Below, in pieces: positions 10,134 through 20,965 of a stretch of 64,000 bases of DNA. Made by a program: the position numbers and the translations under genes. The DNA lies in assembly GCF_043290135.1 (NCBI RefSeq), contig NW_027464791.1, positions 124,001 to 188,000 on the forward strand. The letters are read 5' to 3'. Each line of letters starts with the position of its first letter. The stretch's first letter is position 1. The notes beneath the pieces were generated by a model. It was given only the letters and a program-made list of their open reading frames with translations, was not told where the DNA came from and ran no database searches. This stretch comes from Rhipicephalus microplus. Its lineage: Eukaryota; Arthropoda; Arachnida; Ixodida; Ixodidae.

Positions 10134-11385
10134 TGAACTGGTCGTGTGGCAGTGGAACTGTGCCAGTTTCAAAAGGCGCAGGGCTCCACTGCTGCACTTT
10201 ATTGCTTCTCAGGCGGTCAAACCGCACGTAATTATGTTACAGGAAACTCTTGGTGATGCGCTAACTTTCCCGGGCTATCGAGTCGTCTCGGTGCGCGAGC
10301 AAGGGAAGCGCGGTTTGGCAACCTTGGTCGCAAAAAAGTGCTCCTTTCAAGAACACAAACTACAGCTTGGCAACAGCAAGGCTGAGGTCATTATCCTCGA
10401 AATAATCCCCAACAGCTGACTCAAGAACAGCGTAGTCCTCCTGAATGTGTACAGCTCGCCGTCGGACAAGCGGCAGGGGTTCGCTTCGATCATGGCAAAA
10501 GCGGTGGCTCTGGCCAGGGGGGCCCCCATCGTGGTAGCGGGAGACTTTAATGCTCCGCACGACGCTTGGGGATACGCCAGGCAGTCCCCCAAAGGCAACA
10601 ACCTCCTAAAGGCCGTATCTAGCTGTTCTCTTGAATTGATTACGGACCCGCAATACCCGACAAGAATTGGCACATCGGTGGTCCGAGACACAACTCCAGA
10701 CTTGGCGTTCGTCAAGAACGTCGCCGGAGCAGGGTGGCAAAATTTGCAAGAGAATCTAGGTAGTGACCACTTCATAGTGGCTATTACCCTAGCAGTCAAT
10801 GCAGCTCCCCCCAGGGAATTTAAAGTAACGGACTGGGATGCCTTTCGTAAATGGCGGAAGGAGGACCGGGATGAATACGACAGCTTAGACAGCCTCTTTG
10901 CAAGGCTCAAGGCGGATGCTAATGCTGTGACCAAGGTTGTCAAAACGAACCTGAAGGTCGATCGGATGGATGCACACCTCGCGCATCTCTTAGAGGCTAA
11001 GAATTCCATCCTGTCCCGGTGGAGGACGCAAAGGCTCAATCGCCGACTTCGAAAGAAAATTGCGCAACTCAATCGCGAGATCGAAGCCTACTCTATTGAA
11101 CTCTCCAAACAGCAGTGGAATGAAGTATGTTCTTCGGTTGACGGACAGATGAGAGTGGGGGCCAAATGGAACCTCCTCAAACAATTACTTGATGAGTCAC
11201 AGTCGAAGGGAAATCAGCGATTGGCTATTGACAGAATCGTTTACAACCAAAAAGCGAAGGGAATGTCCGAAAAGGCCCTCCTGAAGAGGTTAGCGGACAG
11301 CTATCTTCCGCTGGGCCCTTCCGGCGATGCATTATCCGCATTACAGGGGTGGAATGGTGGCGGAGCTGGACGCACCTTTCACTGA
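10117..11385 (+). pseudogene. LINE ORF2 5' half: APE-type endonuclease, with nonsense codon
   Basis: The frame starts at ATG 10117 inside the end of ORF1. Endonuclease landmarks are visible in order: WNCASF (about 10150), LQET with the catalytic Glu (about 10240), GDFNAPH (10541-10561), PDLAFV and GSDHF (10762-10773). These are the metal-binding and catalytic motifs of the LINE nuclease that nicks target DNA. Codon 101 is TGA (10417-10419) and the same frame resumes immediately, consistent with a C-to-T change at a CGA codon. The linker after the nuclease then drifts out of frame between about 11310 and 11345, so this frame ends at 11385 while the reverse transcriptase continues in the next frame. 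As it stands, ORF2 cannot yield a full enzyme. Confidence 0.85.
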
Positions 11386-13735
11386 ACCAGAAATCTGTAA
11401 GGTCCTCCACGAGCTCAACGGACGCTCTGCACCGGGCCCGGATGGAATCTCAAATAAGCTCTTACGTAACTTGGATGGCAAATCCATCGAGAAGCTTACC
11501 GAGGAAGTCAACAAGATCTGGGAGACGGGGCACGTCCCCGAATCCTGGAAGACAGCTTCGGTAGCGCTTATCCCAAAGCCAGGCAAACCTCTGGCTTTGG
11601 AGAACATGCGACCCATCTCGCTTACGTCCTGCGTAGGCAAGGTGGCCGAACATGCGATTCACCATCGGGTATCCGAGTACATAGAAAGCAGAGAGCTATT
11701 TCCACACAATATGGTAGGATTCAGATCTGCACTATCCACACAGGACGTGATGCTCCTTATCAAAAGACAAATCATTGACAACAACACCAGGGATACTAGA
11801 GGCATACTAGCTCTAGACCTAGCTAAAGCTTTTAATAATATCTCGCACAAGTTTGTGCTTGAGGCAATTTCGGTTATGGGTCTAGGGCAACGGTTCCACG
11901 CATACGTTAGGTCTTTTCTCAGGGATCGCAGGGCTACCATTAGGATCGGTCAAATCCAATCCACGGAATTTACCTTGGGAGCGAGAGGCACCCCACAGGG
12001 GGCAGTTATCTCTCCTCTACTCTTCAATATTGCCATGAAGGGCCTCTCGGAGCGACTCGCTACGGTGCGCGGGGTTAACCATGCTCTCTACGTGGACGAT
12101 ATCACCGTGTGGTGCATGGGAGGGTCCGACGCTGGGGTAGAGCAGGCGCTCCAAGAGGCATTAGACATCACGGAGAACTTTCTAGTCGGTTCGGGCCTGA
12201 GCCTGTCATCGGCAAAGTCTGAGTTACTACTATACAGACCCACCCGACAAGGACTGAGGAACCTCACTCCTTTAGAACAGATTCCCATAGCTTTATACAC
12301 ACGGGATGGGCAGAGAATACCCAGGGTGGACTCCATCAGGGTCCTCGGACTCCTGCTAGAGTCCAAGGGGGGCAACTCACGAACTATAGCCCGCATAACC
12401 TCCAAGACGGAGAACATGCTTAGGCTCATACTCAGGGTCTCGAACCGCAGGGGTGGGCTGAGCGAGAGCAATCTCCTTCGGCTCTATCATGCATTTCTCA
12501 TGAGCCACATTAATTATGTCGCTTCGGCATTGCGCTGGTCCAAAAGAGAAGAGGCAAGAATTGATACACTACTGCGCAAAAGCATAAAGCGAGTTCTAGG
12601 CTTGCCTATCCACACTAGCACCGAGAAGCTCCTACAATTGGGCATGCATAACTCCCTCTCGGAGGTGATAGAGGCCCAGCAGATGGCTCAGGTCGTGCGA
12701 CTATCGTCCTCGAGGGCTGGTAGGCGCATCCTGGAATCCATAGGCTGTGGTCCTACGGCGACTAACCAGCGTAATGTAACACTACCACCCTCGATCAGAG
12801 GCACGTTTTCGGTAGCTCCACTTCCAAGAAATGTCCACCCACAATACAATGTAGGGCGCCGCATAGCTCGGGCCCGTTCCTTATTAAAATCAGTTGCAAA
12901 CAGACCGCATCTCGCGACCTTTGTCGATGCAGCCCAGTACGGGCGTTCGGATCGCTTCGCAGTGGTCTCGGTCGATCATAGTGGCACACTCCTATGCTCT
13001 GCCTCGGTTAGAAAGGTTTCGGCAATGGTGGCTGAGCAAATCGCCATCGCCATAGCAATGAAGGACCCATCGCGTCCTAATGTCTTTACAGATTCGCGTG
13101 CCGCAGCTAGGGCTTTCGCCTCGGACTCGATCTCGCGTGAGGCAGCGGCCATCCTCGGCTGTGAGGGGGCTGCCGGGTTTCACACCGTAACATGGTTCCC
13201 GGCCCACATGGGGGCCAACGTACATCCTGATGTCCCCAACGCCAATGAGTTTGCCCATGACCGTGCGCGAGGTATCGCTCACCGCGGCGGTCCCGGCGGA
13301 TTCGCAGGCGGGGACGCCGGAAGATACAGGGACTCGCTACTCACTTTCCACGAGATCATGACTCATTATCATCTATCTCGGAGGACTTTTCCACTTCCTC
13401 ATCCTAAACTTACGCGACCGCAATCATCGGCCTACAGGATGCTCCAAACGGGGTATTTCCCTTCGCGTGGCAGGTTCAGCCATTTTTCGCCCAACATCGA
13501 GCCGCATTGTCCAGACTGCGGTGAGGCGTATTGCTCATTACCTCATATGCTCTGGCAATGTCCTGCGTTACGTGACGCAGAGTTCAACAAAGAAGAGGAC
13601 TGGGAGGAAGCCCTTCACAGCGGCGACTTCCTGGTTCAACTTCGGGCTGTCCAGAGGGCCTGCGAGAGGGCGGAGGGCCACGGTCTTCCGGTCCCTACGT
13701 GGGAGCGGCCCGCGACTGCTACGGATTCCCCCTAA
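11327..13735 (+). pseudogene. LINE ORF2 3' half: reverse transcriptase, RNase H, CCHC
   Basis: A long intact frame of 802 codons, out of frame with the endonuclease part. Reverse transcriptase motifs: SAPGPDGISNKLL (about 11425), PISL, motif A LDLAKAFNN (about 11812; the catalytic Asp is kept, the usual AFD reads AFN), motif B GTPQGAVISPLLFN (about 11988), and motif C YVDD (12089-12100). RNase H follows at about 12915-13290 with candidate catalytic Asp (FVDA, 12926), Glu (AEQIAI, 13034), Asp (FTDSR, 13091) and Asp (FAHDRARG, about 13259). The C-terminal zinc motif HCPDCGEAYCSLPHMLWQC (13504-13560) is typical of this group. TAA at 13733-13735. The ATG at 11327 is not a natural start; the frame is the back part of ORF2 after a frameshift. 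Confidence 0.88.
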
Positions 13736-13796
13736 ACGGGGCCGTTACTACGCAGTTCCTCAGGACCTGAATAAAAGTTCTTTGTCTGTCTGTCTG
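13736..13796 (+). terminator. LINE 3' UTR, polyadenylation signal and repeat tail
   Basis: Only 61 bp. AATAAA lies at 13770-13775 and is followed by TTTGTCTGTCTGTCTG, a short tetranucleotide tail instead of poly(A). Tandem-repeat tails are common in the I superfamily. Confidence 0.8.
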
Positions 13797-13811
13797 TTAG
13801 AATTGGTGGGA
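13797..13811 (+). repeat. Right target-site duplication of the LINE
   Basis: TTAGAATTGGTGGGA, identical to 8221-8235. Confidence 0.92.
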
Positions 13812-13922
13812 TGCTGTAATCACACTGCAACGGTAAACGCAACAGCTCAATGTGCAAGCCTGCCTTTTTAGGAGTGAAGCGCCTTAAGCTGTGGGTCGTG
13901 GGTCCGTGATGTATGTATGTAT

Positions 13923-13976
<54 letters not shown>

Positions 13977-14040
13977 AGTATCCACCTCCACGCCCGGAGT
14001 AGAGAAGCGGCCCGCGCACATTCTTTTGAATAGAGGAGGA
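13812..14040. repeat. Module continuation with (TAG)n core
   Basis: TGCTGTAATCACACTGCAACGG continues the interrupted module B. A related left end, GGAGTGAAGCGCCTTAAGC, follows at 13871-13889. Then come (GTAT)3 and an 18-unit (TAG)n array at 13923-13976. The Leu-rich minus-strand frame here is a microsatellite artefact. Confidence 0.7.
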
Positions 14041-14279
14041 AGCCCGCGCACGTTAGTCATAAATAAAGAGATAGTTGTTCCGGATGTAATGAACTAGAGA
14101 GACGTGTATCAATGACTTGATCTCCAATAAAGCTTGCCTTGAATTTGATGCTTTCTGAAGAAGAAACTAGTAACGGAAGGACGAACTTCGAGTGCTATCT
14201 AACCAGAAAGGGTTGCCACGTCAAACTCACTTGGCGTAACCGTTTTAGTTTTAGCAAGGTATACTTCGTCTGAGTTCCC

Positions 14280-14350
14280 AAATAAGGTACAAGGGACGGC
14301 TTTCAGCTCTTAATAGTAGAGTACCGAGTACTCTCGATAGTTAAGCACTT
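14280..14350. repeat. Palindromic AGAGTAC motif, copy 4
   Basis: GGACGGCTTTCAGCTCTTAA, then TAGAGTACCGAGTACTCTC with a perfect AGAGTAC/GTACTCT stem, 14291-14342. Confidence 0.75.
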
Positions 14351-14464
14351 TTCCGAACACAGGGTTGGGCCACAGTGCCATGAAATAGCAGCGCTGAAAG
14401 GTGGGAGCTAGACATGAAGCGCAGTCTGTAAGAGAGTGCGCGTGTGCCCCTCCTCCAGCCAGGC

Positions 14465-14870
14465 CGTGCCACCTCTCGTTTAGTCCTTGAAACGTCCGGT
14501 GGATGGCGGTACTTCTATATGATGATTATATGATGAAACGATGCGAGATGACGGTACTTGGAGTGTTCACTAGATCGACGAAAGAATGGACAGACGCACG
14601 AACGTACGGACAGACAGGTGCGCGGACGCACAGAACGACGGACGCATGGACGGATGGATGGATGGTCGCGCAGACGGGTGCATGGACGTACGGAAGCAAG
14701 AACAAATGGACGGATGAACGGAAGCACGGACGGGCTGATGTGTGTTTCGCCCCACTGATCATCATGCATTCCGTGAATATGCTGTAAGCTTTTTCTCTAG
14801 TGTAATCTAGGCGCAGACGCTAGCACTTGGAGGAATGCTGGAATAACACTTCTGCGTGAACTTGTTCACA
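14465..14870. repeat. Tetranucleotide module C with intact LINE target-equivalent site
   Basis: Body GTCCTTGAAACGTCCGGTGG and TTGGAGTGTTCACTAGAT, then about 170 bp of degenerate GACG/GATG tetranucleotides, then TTTCGCCCCACTGATCATCAT and the end GTGTAATCTAGGCGCAGACGC. At 14821-14834 the LINE target sequence is represented by TAGCACTTGGAGGA without any insertion. The left GGGGCGAAGC end is not evident. Confidence 0.65.
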
Positions 14871-15048
14871 AAGTTATTTTTGTCGACAGGTTCTTTTCTA
14901 AACACACACACACACAATGCATGGACCTGTGAATAACGCACTCTACCCTCTGCTTTCATGACTTGCAGTTTCTTTAGCATTGCGACTACCTACAAGGTGG
15001 CCGCAATGAATTTTTTGTTGATGCGGCCTCATCAAGCGTGAGACACAC

Positions 15049-15265
15049 AGGGCGGCTTTAGGCTCTCCCATAGTAGAATGCCAAGTACTCTCAATCATTA
15101 AACCCTTCTTTTAAACAAACAGCTCCATGAACTGAGATTCCTGCTCAGTGGCGGACCATCATCGCCCAGATAATTTTTTTCAACACAGCCTCATGAAGTG
15201 GGAGGCCCACGGGACCGCTTTATAATCTCTTCTAGTAAAGTACTGAGTACTCTTAATCGTTGACC
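15049..15265. repeat. Palindromic AGAGTAC motif, copies 5 and 6
   Basis: Copies at 15049-15105 (GGCGGCTTTAGGCTCTCCC..GTAGAATGCCAAGTACTCTC) and 15210-15263 (GGGACCGCTTTATAATCTC..AGTACTGAGTACTCTT), 161 bp apart, with T-rich spacers containing AACACA/AACAAA. Confidence 0.6.
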
Positions 15266-15559
15266 ACTTTTCCTCAGCACATAGTCTTATGGGTGATTGC
15301 AATAATTTTTTTTTTCAAATAGTGCTTCCCGCAAGTCAAGTAACAACCTACTTTAAATCGTCGAACATTGTTTCTAAACAAGCCTGGCTTTTAATTTTGA
15401 TATTTAACGTGCAAGGGTTTTAATCCGAGTTCTATTAGGACTTCGTTTACATTTCTCCGTCACGAAAATGGCACAGGAAAAATGCGCCCGATCAAATGAG
15501 CAAGAAAACAAGTTCTCATAAGTCGGACACATCACATTTCGGCGTGCGACTGCAGATGC
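15266..15559. other. Unassigned sequence
   Basis: No recognised feature. Confidence 0.35.
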
Positions 15560-16260
15560 CTGGCACAATGTCAACAGCATCACGTTCACACATTCTGGCG
15601 GCGTTACCAGCGCGCATCTTCTCACAGTGCTCTGTATCAGTGCAGTGCTGTTACCGTCTTGGAGCTGTAATGTGATGCAAGGCATCATGACCATGGCCTA
15701 CGCAATGAGCTGCTGCACCACGTTTCGTTTCTAGGCGTCCGTTCAAGTCAACGTGTTCCCATTGGAAGAAATGCAATTTGGTCAATGTCTTATAACACAC
15801 CGCGAGCTAGAGTCTTTATTCCAAGTCTGGGCCTCACTTACAGCATCCACAGATATTAAATATAGTTCTGCGACGCGCACCTGCCTCACCTGGCCTCAAC
15901 ACTGCTACGTTTCCCACTTAAACTGGCCCACAGAAAATATCAAGGCCGGGCTAGAGCGTAAACACAATGTGCGTTGCGATTCAATGTAGTTTTTCCTAGG
16001 CGTTTAACATGCCAGGGTACTGTGACGTTCAGTTTAGTTCGGCATCCAGTCGGTGACGCTCTTTTGGCTGTCACTAATTTCTGAGAGTACGCATTCACCG
16101 TTGACTACTACAGCTACAACAAAGGTTGGTTTAAAATTGGTCATAGACGTTAACCGTCGATATGTAAATCTACTACGAAGCATCAACGTGGTTTTATCAA
16201 CCTTAAACAGGGCTTTAACTGTCAAGCACCAATAGACATTGTGCAAGCACTACTTTAATA
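15560..16260. repeat. Dispersed repeat family B, copy 2
   Basis: 15560-15985 aligns with 5641-6170 (GTCTTGGAGCTGTAATG, CAATTTGGTCAATGTCTTA, GGCCTCACTTAC). 16180-16240 corresponds to 6340-6400. Divergence is high, so the family is old. There is no coding motif, and the class is unknown. Confidence 0.5.
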
Positions 16261-17049
16261 ATGTACAATAAACAATCAACTTCTTCTGTAAAGAACAGTG
16301 TTACTTTCGTATGGTACCGAATCCTGTATATATGATGGAGGGATTGAGTATATATATCTAAAATTAAAATCTAAAAAAGCAGGCTTTGCTGAACAGCCTT
16401 TTTATTCTTAAAACATGGTCCTGCATGGTAAAGTCAACCGCCTAAAATACTGGAGAAAGACATTGCGTCACGAAAATGACTAAGTGATGTCGGGCACAGC
16501 ACCTGTGCGAATTCCTTGTGGGTGGGATGATGGTGGCTGCGGGCAAAGCTGACACCATCTCTCGAGTTGTAACCGAAAATGGAACGTAAACGGAACACAC
16601 ACAACGCGTTGGAAGCCACGTTCCTTCTACGTTATGATGACCTGTTCGGTCGCACATGTCTTTACCTCAGAAGGCGTAGCAGTGGAACTTCCGGTAACTG
16701 TGACGAGCGGGAAGGTTATGTGACCTCAGAGGAAACTTCACGCATGACATCACTGTTAGAGTGACAGACCACTGTCGACTCTGGTTTTGGCTGAAGTGAT
16801 GCAGAAAAATTAGTCAAAACCAGAAATTTTCCCAAATTAGTTTGAGGAAACTTTGGCACTGCGATCTTTTAGCCATTGGGAATGATTGGTACTGCACGGA
16901 TTGACCTAGTCTTCGACCTTGTTAGCTTCTAACGCACTTGTCGTTGTTTTGTTGTTGTTGCTGGGTTTTCGTTTTATTTCGAATAAACTAGTGGACCGTC
17001 GTGAACTTCGTGAGCCGACATGAATTGGCCAGCCTAAAATGTCAAAGGT
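16261..17049. other. Unassigned sequence
   Basis: No gene recognised. A small GTT-rich microsatellite lies near 16941-16960. Confidence 0.4.
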
Positions 17050-17059
17050 GGTGAAGTGC

Positions 17060-17094
<35 letters not shown>

Positions 17095-17272
17095 TGTGGG
17101 GTTTAACGTCCCAAAACCACCATATGATTATGAGATACGCCGTAGCGGAGGGCTCCGGAAATTTCGACCACCTGGGGTTCTTTAACGTGCACCCAAATCT
17201 GCGTACACGGGCCTACAACATTTCCGCCTCCATCGGAAATGCAGCCGCCACAGCCGGGGGAGGTGAAGTGCA
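17050..17272 (-). mobile_element. 5'-truncated Ruka-like SINE with 11-bp TSD
   Basis: The minus-strand SINE (17061-17261) has its (ATCA)n tail and body but stops inside the head (GCCACAGCCGG), so both polymerase III boxes are missing. GGTGAAGTGCA is repeated at 17050-17060 and 17262-17272. The truncation at the 5' end together with a TSD is the signature of incomplete target-primed reverse transcription. Confidence 0.88.
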
Positions 17273-18410
17273 AGTGCTGAAATTTTGTTGAACTGCCTCT
17301 TGAGGCTAAGCAGGTTCAGGTCACAAGGAGGCAAATGAAGCCGAAAGAGCGATGTTCAAACAAATTTGTGTACTACCCATCCTTTCCATGCGCGCTGAAG
17401 CGCCATGCGACTTCCATTGAAACTAGCAGGAGAGGTCTTTCTGGTGTATTATTAGGAAACTATTGCAGAATCACAAATTGAAACGGCGTAGGAAAACACT
17501 CTTACTTTTTTGAAACTTTTGCACCGTGTTATGACGTCGAAGGTGACGTTTGTGGTCACGTCACGTGGCGCTTTCGCTTGCGACGGCTACCGAAAGCTTC
17601 ACTAATATTCTGGCTATGGATTGCCTAGTACAATGCCTAGTGTAGCCTGATGGTGGCTGAGAGAAAGTTAATGTGGCATGATAGTTGCTAAAATGGAGCT
17701 GTATCGGCCAAATGATAGCTAATTTTGGCTACTATTGGCAACTGGTAAATGAGTAGTAGATTATGCGGAGTAGTGCTCTGCGGACTATTTATGTCTTCAT
17801 GAGAGGTATGGTGATGATGATAGCTCATATGTATGGCTCACACCCACTCTGGTGTAATGACCAAGAAACGAATAATTGAATAGAGGACGTCACATATTAT
17901 TTATATATCAACTGCATTATGAAGTGCCATGAAGAATTTATTCTTAATAATTTGGAAATTTGCGATCAGAATAATCGTCATTGGATAAAAAAAATGTCTG
18001 CATCGGAACTGATATCATTAGTACAAATGTGTTGCTGCTTCTCCTCTGAGTTTCACACGTATAATTCTAATGTGCCAAAATGCTACACGCTTAAGCTCTG
18101 AAAAAACAGGGATAGGTGGTTCCTGCTGTAGATTTTTGAGGCACGTAGTAAGTGTAGAATAAGGCGCCAATGTCCACATAATATAGATGCTACAGCTCCT
18201 CGTACTAAGCGTGACGTGGTAATCGCGTTACGGCAGAGTTTCACCGCAAGATGGCTCTGATGTACGTCTCTGACTTGAAAGACTACATGTCAAGTCACTC
18301 TGACGAAGTTCGCTCAACGATTATTTAAAACCCCCGCTATCACTACACGTCGCAGGCAGCATGCAAGCTTTCGTCGACTCAATCCATAATTTTTTAAAGA
18401 CGATAGTATC
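17273..18410. other. Unassigned sequence, possible old LINE 3' end
   Basis: No gene. GGTGATGATGATAGCTCATATG..GGCTCACACCCACTC near 17810-17850 resembles 3' ends of tick LINE-like repeats I remember, but there is no second copy in the window to confirm it. Confidence 0.3.
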
Positions 18411-19050
18411 TCTTGGGGACCTTCGACGGAAAAATTTGGCCTGTCTGTGTGTACATTTGTCTGTTTATCTGCCTTAACGATACCTCAAACGGCTTCGAAC
18501 GGCCAACCCCTTCCGCAGCGCCCACCAATATTGCTCAAAGTTTAGCGTTCATAGTTGTGCGATTGTCAATTAAAAAGCAATCATTGCGCATATCTGAGGC
18601 ACCACAACAGCGCTTTAATGTTTTTTATGTCTGCCTTTATACTAGAAGAGGAACAAACAACTATAAGGAATGTATAGCGTTTAATCGCGCTGCGCTGACA
18701 TTGCAACGCGATGCTCAAAAAGGTGTTTTCAACACTTTGCTACGACGTCACGGTGGTGGCACCTGCCCATCGCTTTGCGTTCTACACCTTATCACCTCCC
18801 AGACTGGCACGCATCTTTCTCCGCAGGCTGCACGCCTTCGTTTTTGAAGATAACTGCCAGATGGCGCTTGTGTTTAACGTGCCTCGATGCGCTCGTTCGC
18901 CTCCGCTACACAGTCGAGGTGCTCTAACGCAGCGTCTGCAGAATACCTTTCACCGATTTTCTTGCGCAGAACATCAAATAAAAGTTTCGTTCACTCTCCC
19001 CAGACTCAAGACTATCGTCTTTCGACGACGTTTACGGTTTAGGATGTAGA
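18411..19050 (+). repeat. Dispersed repeat family D, copy 1
   Basis: 18835-19040 aligns closely with 63103-63325 in the same orientation: GATAACTGCCAGAT, GCGCTCGTTCGCCTCCGCT, CCGATTTTCTTGCGC, AACATCAAATAAA, then AGACTATCGTCTTTCGAC. AATAAA sits about 65 bp before the shared end, suggesting the 3' end of a retroelement or the U3/R of an LTR. The part 18411-18830 may belong to the same element but has no second copy here. The 144-codon frame (18413-18847) shows no motif. Confidence 0.6.
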
Positions 19051-20136
19051 TTCAGGCTAATGTTTTTTTTTTTCAATTATCTTAATGTCACTTGTTGAGA
19101 GGTTGATGATCACTCGCATGATTTAAATACTTTCCTGTTACCTACATTTATTCTACAGTTATATTCAACCTTCGCCTGTATTGAGCCTACAATGAATACA
19201 TTCAATGCTTCGTAAATGCCCACTTTGCCATTATGATTGCCAGTTATCTACAAGAACACGCTTAAGGTGCCACCTCGCACTTACGTACGCACGAATTATT
19301 TTCAGAATCTCTGCAACCCAGGCAAAGACCGCTGCCTTCTGGCCAATAACTTCCAAAATCTTCGGTCTCTGACGGTTATTATTTCGATGGGCTCAGCATG
19401 TGCGGAAAATGCCGCTTGCTTACACGAACGACGTTCGTGCGTCCGATAATTGGTGTTCCTCGCAAGTGCTAGTTATTTTTCTGGCTCGTGACAGAATGCG
19501 TTAGTGTACACCGCTTCAAGATGAACACAAGGGCGTTGAAGATTGCAGTGCTTTGGCGCGGTGGTGTCCCAAAATATTTGCGTGGTTAGCCTGCCTCGAA
19601 GTGGTCTTGATGACCCAGTTCACCCTAAGAGGCGCGATAAGTGAGTTGTCTTCGCACACGCAGATGATTTTTTTTCTTCTTATTCACAACGTCGTCCGAG
19701 CAAACCCGCTGCCAATTATTTGTCATAATTCATGTCCGCTTGACAGGGCTCGGATTGTGACATTACAGAATAACGTTAAATGCTTGGAATTCTGCTCCTG
19801 CACCGATGTTTGTAAGAAAAACTTCCAGTTAATGTTTCTCGGGATTCTTTAAATAGCTTAAAAAACTGGGTCTTCGCAAAAAAAAAACACAATCCCAAAG
19901 AAAAGTGGTAGGAGTTGCGCTCTAAGACCCAAATATTAGAGCACTTATTAAGTGAGATCTTAGAGTGGCATGGCTGGTATCTCTTGCTTGTGTTAGGAAA
20001 ACGTAGTCTTAATTTCTGGGTTACGCGATCAATATTTAGGGTTTTATGTCCCCAAAAAAACAGCATAGCTTAAATAAAACATCATAGCCCAATACCTATG
20101 CTGTTTGTACATTGAGGCTCTTGTAACACCGAAAAA
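19051..20136. other. Unassigned sequence
   Basis: No gene recognised. A/T homopolymer runs near 19063 and 19880. Confidence 0.4.
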
Positions 20137-20164
20137 CCCACAACGTGCTGCTGCACGTTGTGGG
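20137..20164. repeat. Perfect 12-bp-stem hairpin
   Basis: CCCACAACGTGC and GCACGTTGTGGG separated by TGCT. It lies directly before a palindromic AGAGTAC motif copy. Confidence 0.85.
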
Positions 20165-20169
20165 TGGGG

Positions 20170-20230
20170 CCCAGGGGACGGCTTTTTTGCTCTTCCATAG
20201 TAGAGTACCAGATACTCTAAATCGTTAACC
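20170..20230. repeat. Palindromic AGAGTAC motif, copy 7
   Basis: GGGGACGGCTTTTTTGCTCTTCC..TAGAGTACCAGATACTCTAAATCGTTA at 20172-20228. Confidence 0.7.
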
Positions 20231-20759
20231 CCTTACCACCTATAGTGTCGCGAGTTCGTGACATGCCGAAAAACTTCGAGCATGAAAGTCATGGAATGCA
20301 TGCCGCCTTTAATGCTGACTGTCAAGTACTCATGGGAAACATAGCTTTCAGCATGAAAAATCTAGCGCCAACTTGTCTCATGTATTTTATGCTAGAACCA
20401 ATTGTTTTGTAGCTGATGGCGGAGAGTGGGAAGTGCATGCAAGAGCACTCACTTCGTTCTTTTTCACCTGGCTGACGCAAGTTCCATCTTCAGTTATTTT
20501 GTTTATGTGGTGTGTACACGCTCAATACGTGGCACACGACATGTTGCGTAGTTCTGAAGTACGTTTGTTCGAAGGTCCTGGCTTCTGTGATATGTATATA
20601 ATTTGGCTAATACATAAAGGTATGCATTAAGGTTGCATTTTAGATAATGTAAGTGTGGAATCATTTAAAAATTGCCATTTAAAGCTGTTAAATGAAACCA
20701 ATATTTGTTTTCTTTAGCAGTTCCACAATTTAGGCATTAAAAGGTTAACAACTTTTTCC
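20231..20759. other. Unassigned sequence
   Basis: No recognised feature. Confidence 0.35.
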
Positions 20760-20965
20760 AAACACACATATGATTACGAGAGACCCCATGGTGAAGGGCT
20801 TCGCAAGCTTTTACTATCCGGTTTTTATTAGTGTGCACAGACATCCCCACATTACATGGGGCGCTTCCATTTCGCCTCCATCGAAATGTGACTGCCGTAG
20901 TCGGTATCGAACCTGTTACCTTCGGGTCAGCATACGAGTACCGTAACATGTACATCAATGCGGCG
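20760..20965 (-). mobile_element. Old, diverged Ruka-like SINE
   Basis: Minus-strand landmarks are in order: degraded A-box region, GTCGGTATCGAACCTG (B box), CATTTCGCCTCCATCGAAATG, GTGTGCAC, GAAGGGCTTCG, CATATGATTACGAGAGACC. The tail is lost. The CATCGAAATG version suggests a subfamily different from the younger copies. Confidence 0.7.

Larger units (their letters stand above)
8236..13796 (+). mobile_element. Full-length non-LTR retrotransposon (I-superfamily type)
   Basis: About 5.56 kb flanked by a perfect 15-bp direct repeat. The order is a short GC-rich 5' UTR, ORF1, ORF2 overlapping by 17 bp, a 61-bp 3' UTR with AATAAA at 13770-13775, and a TGTC/TCTG repeat tail (about 13782-13796). An APE-type endonuclease, reverse transcriptase, RNase H and an ORF1 with zinc knuckles together point to the RNase H-bearing I superfamily (I, LOA, Ingi or a relative). 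The exact clade cannot be settled by eye. It inserted into a pre-existing repeat module, and a paralogous uninterrupted copy is present at 14800-14870. The perfect duplication and intact ORF1 argue for a fairly recent insertion, while ORF2 is broken twice. Confidence 0.9.
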
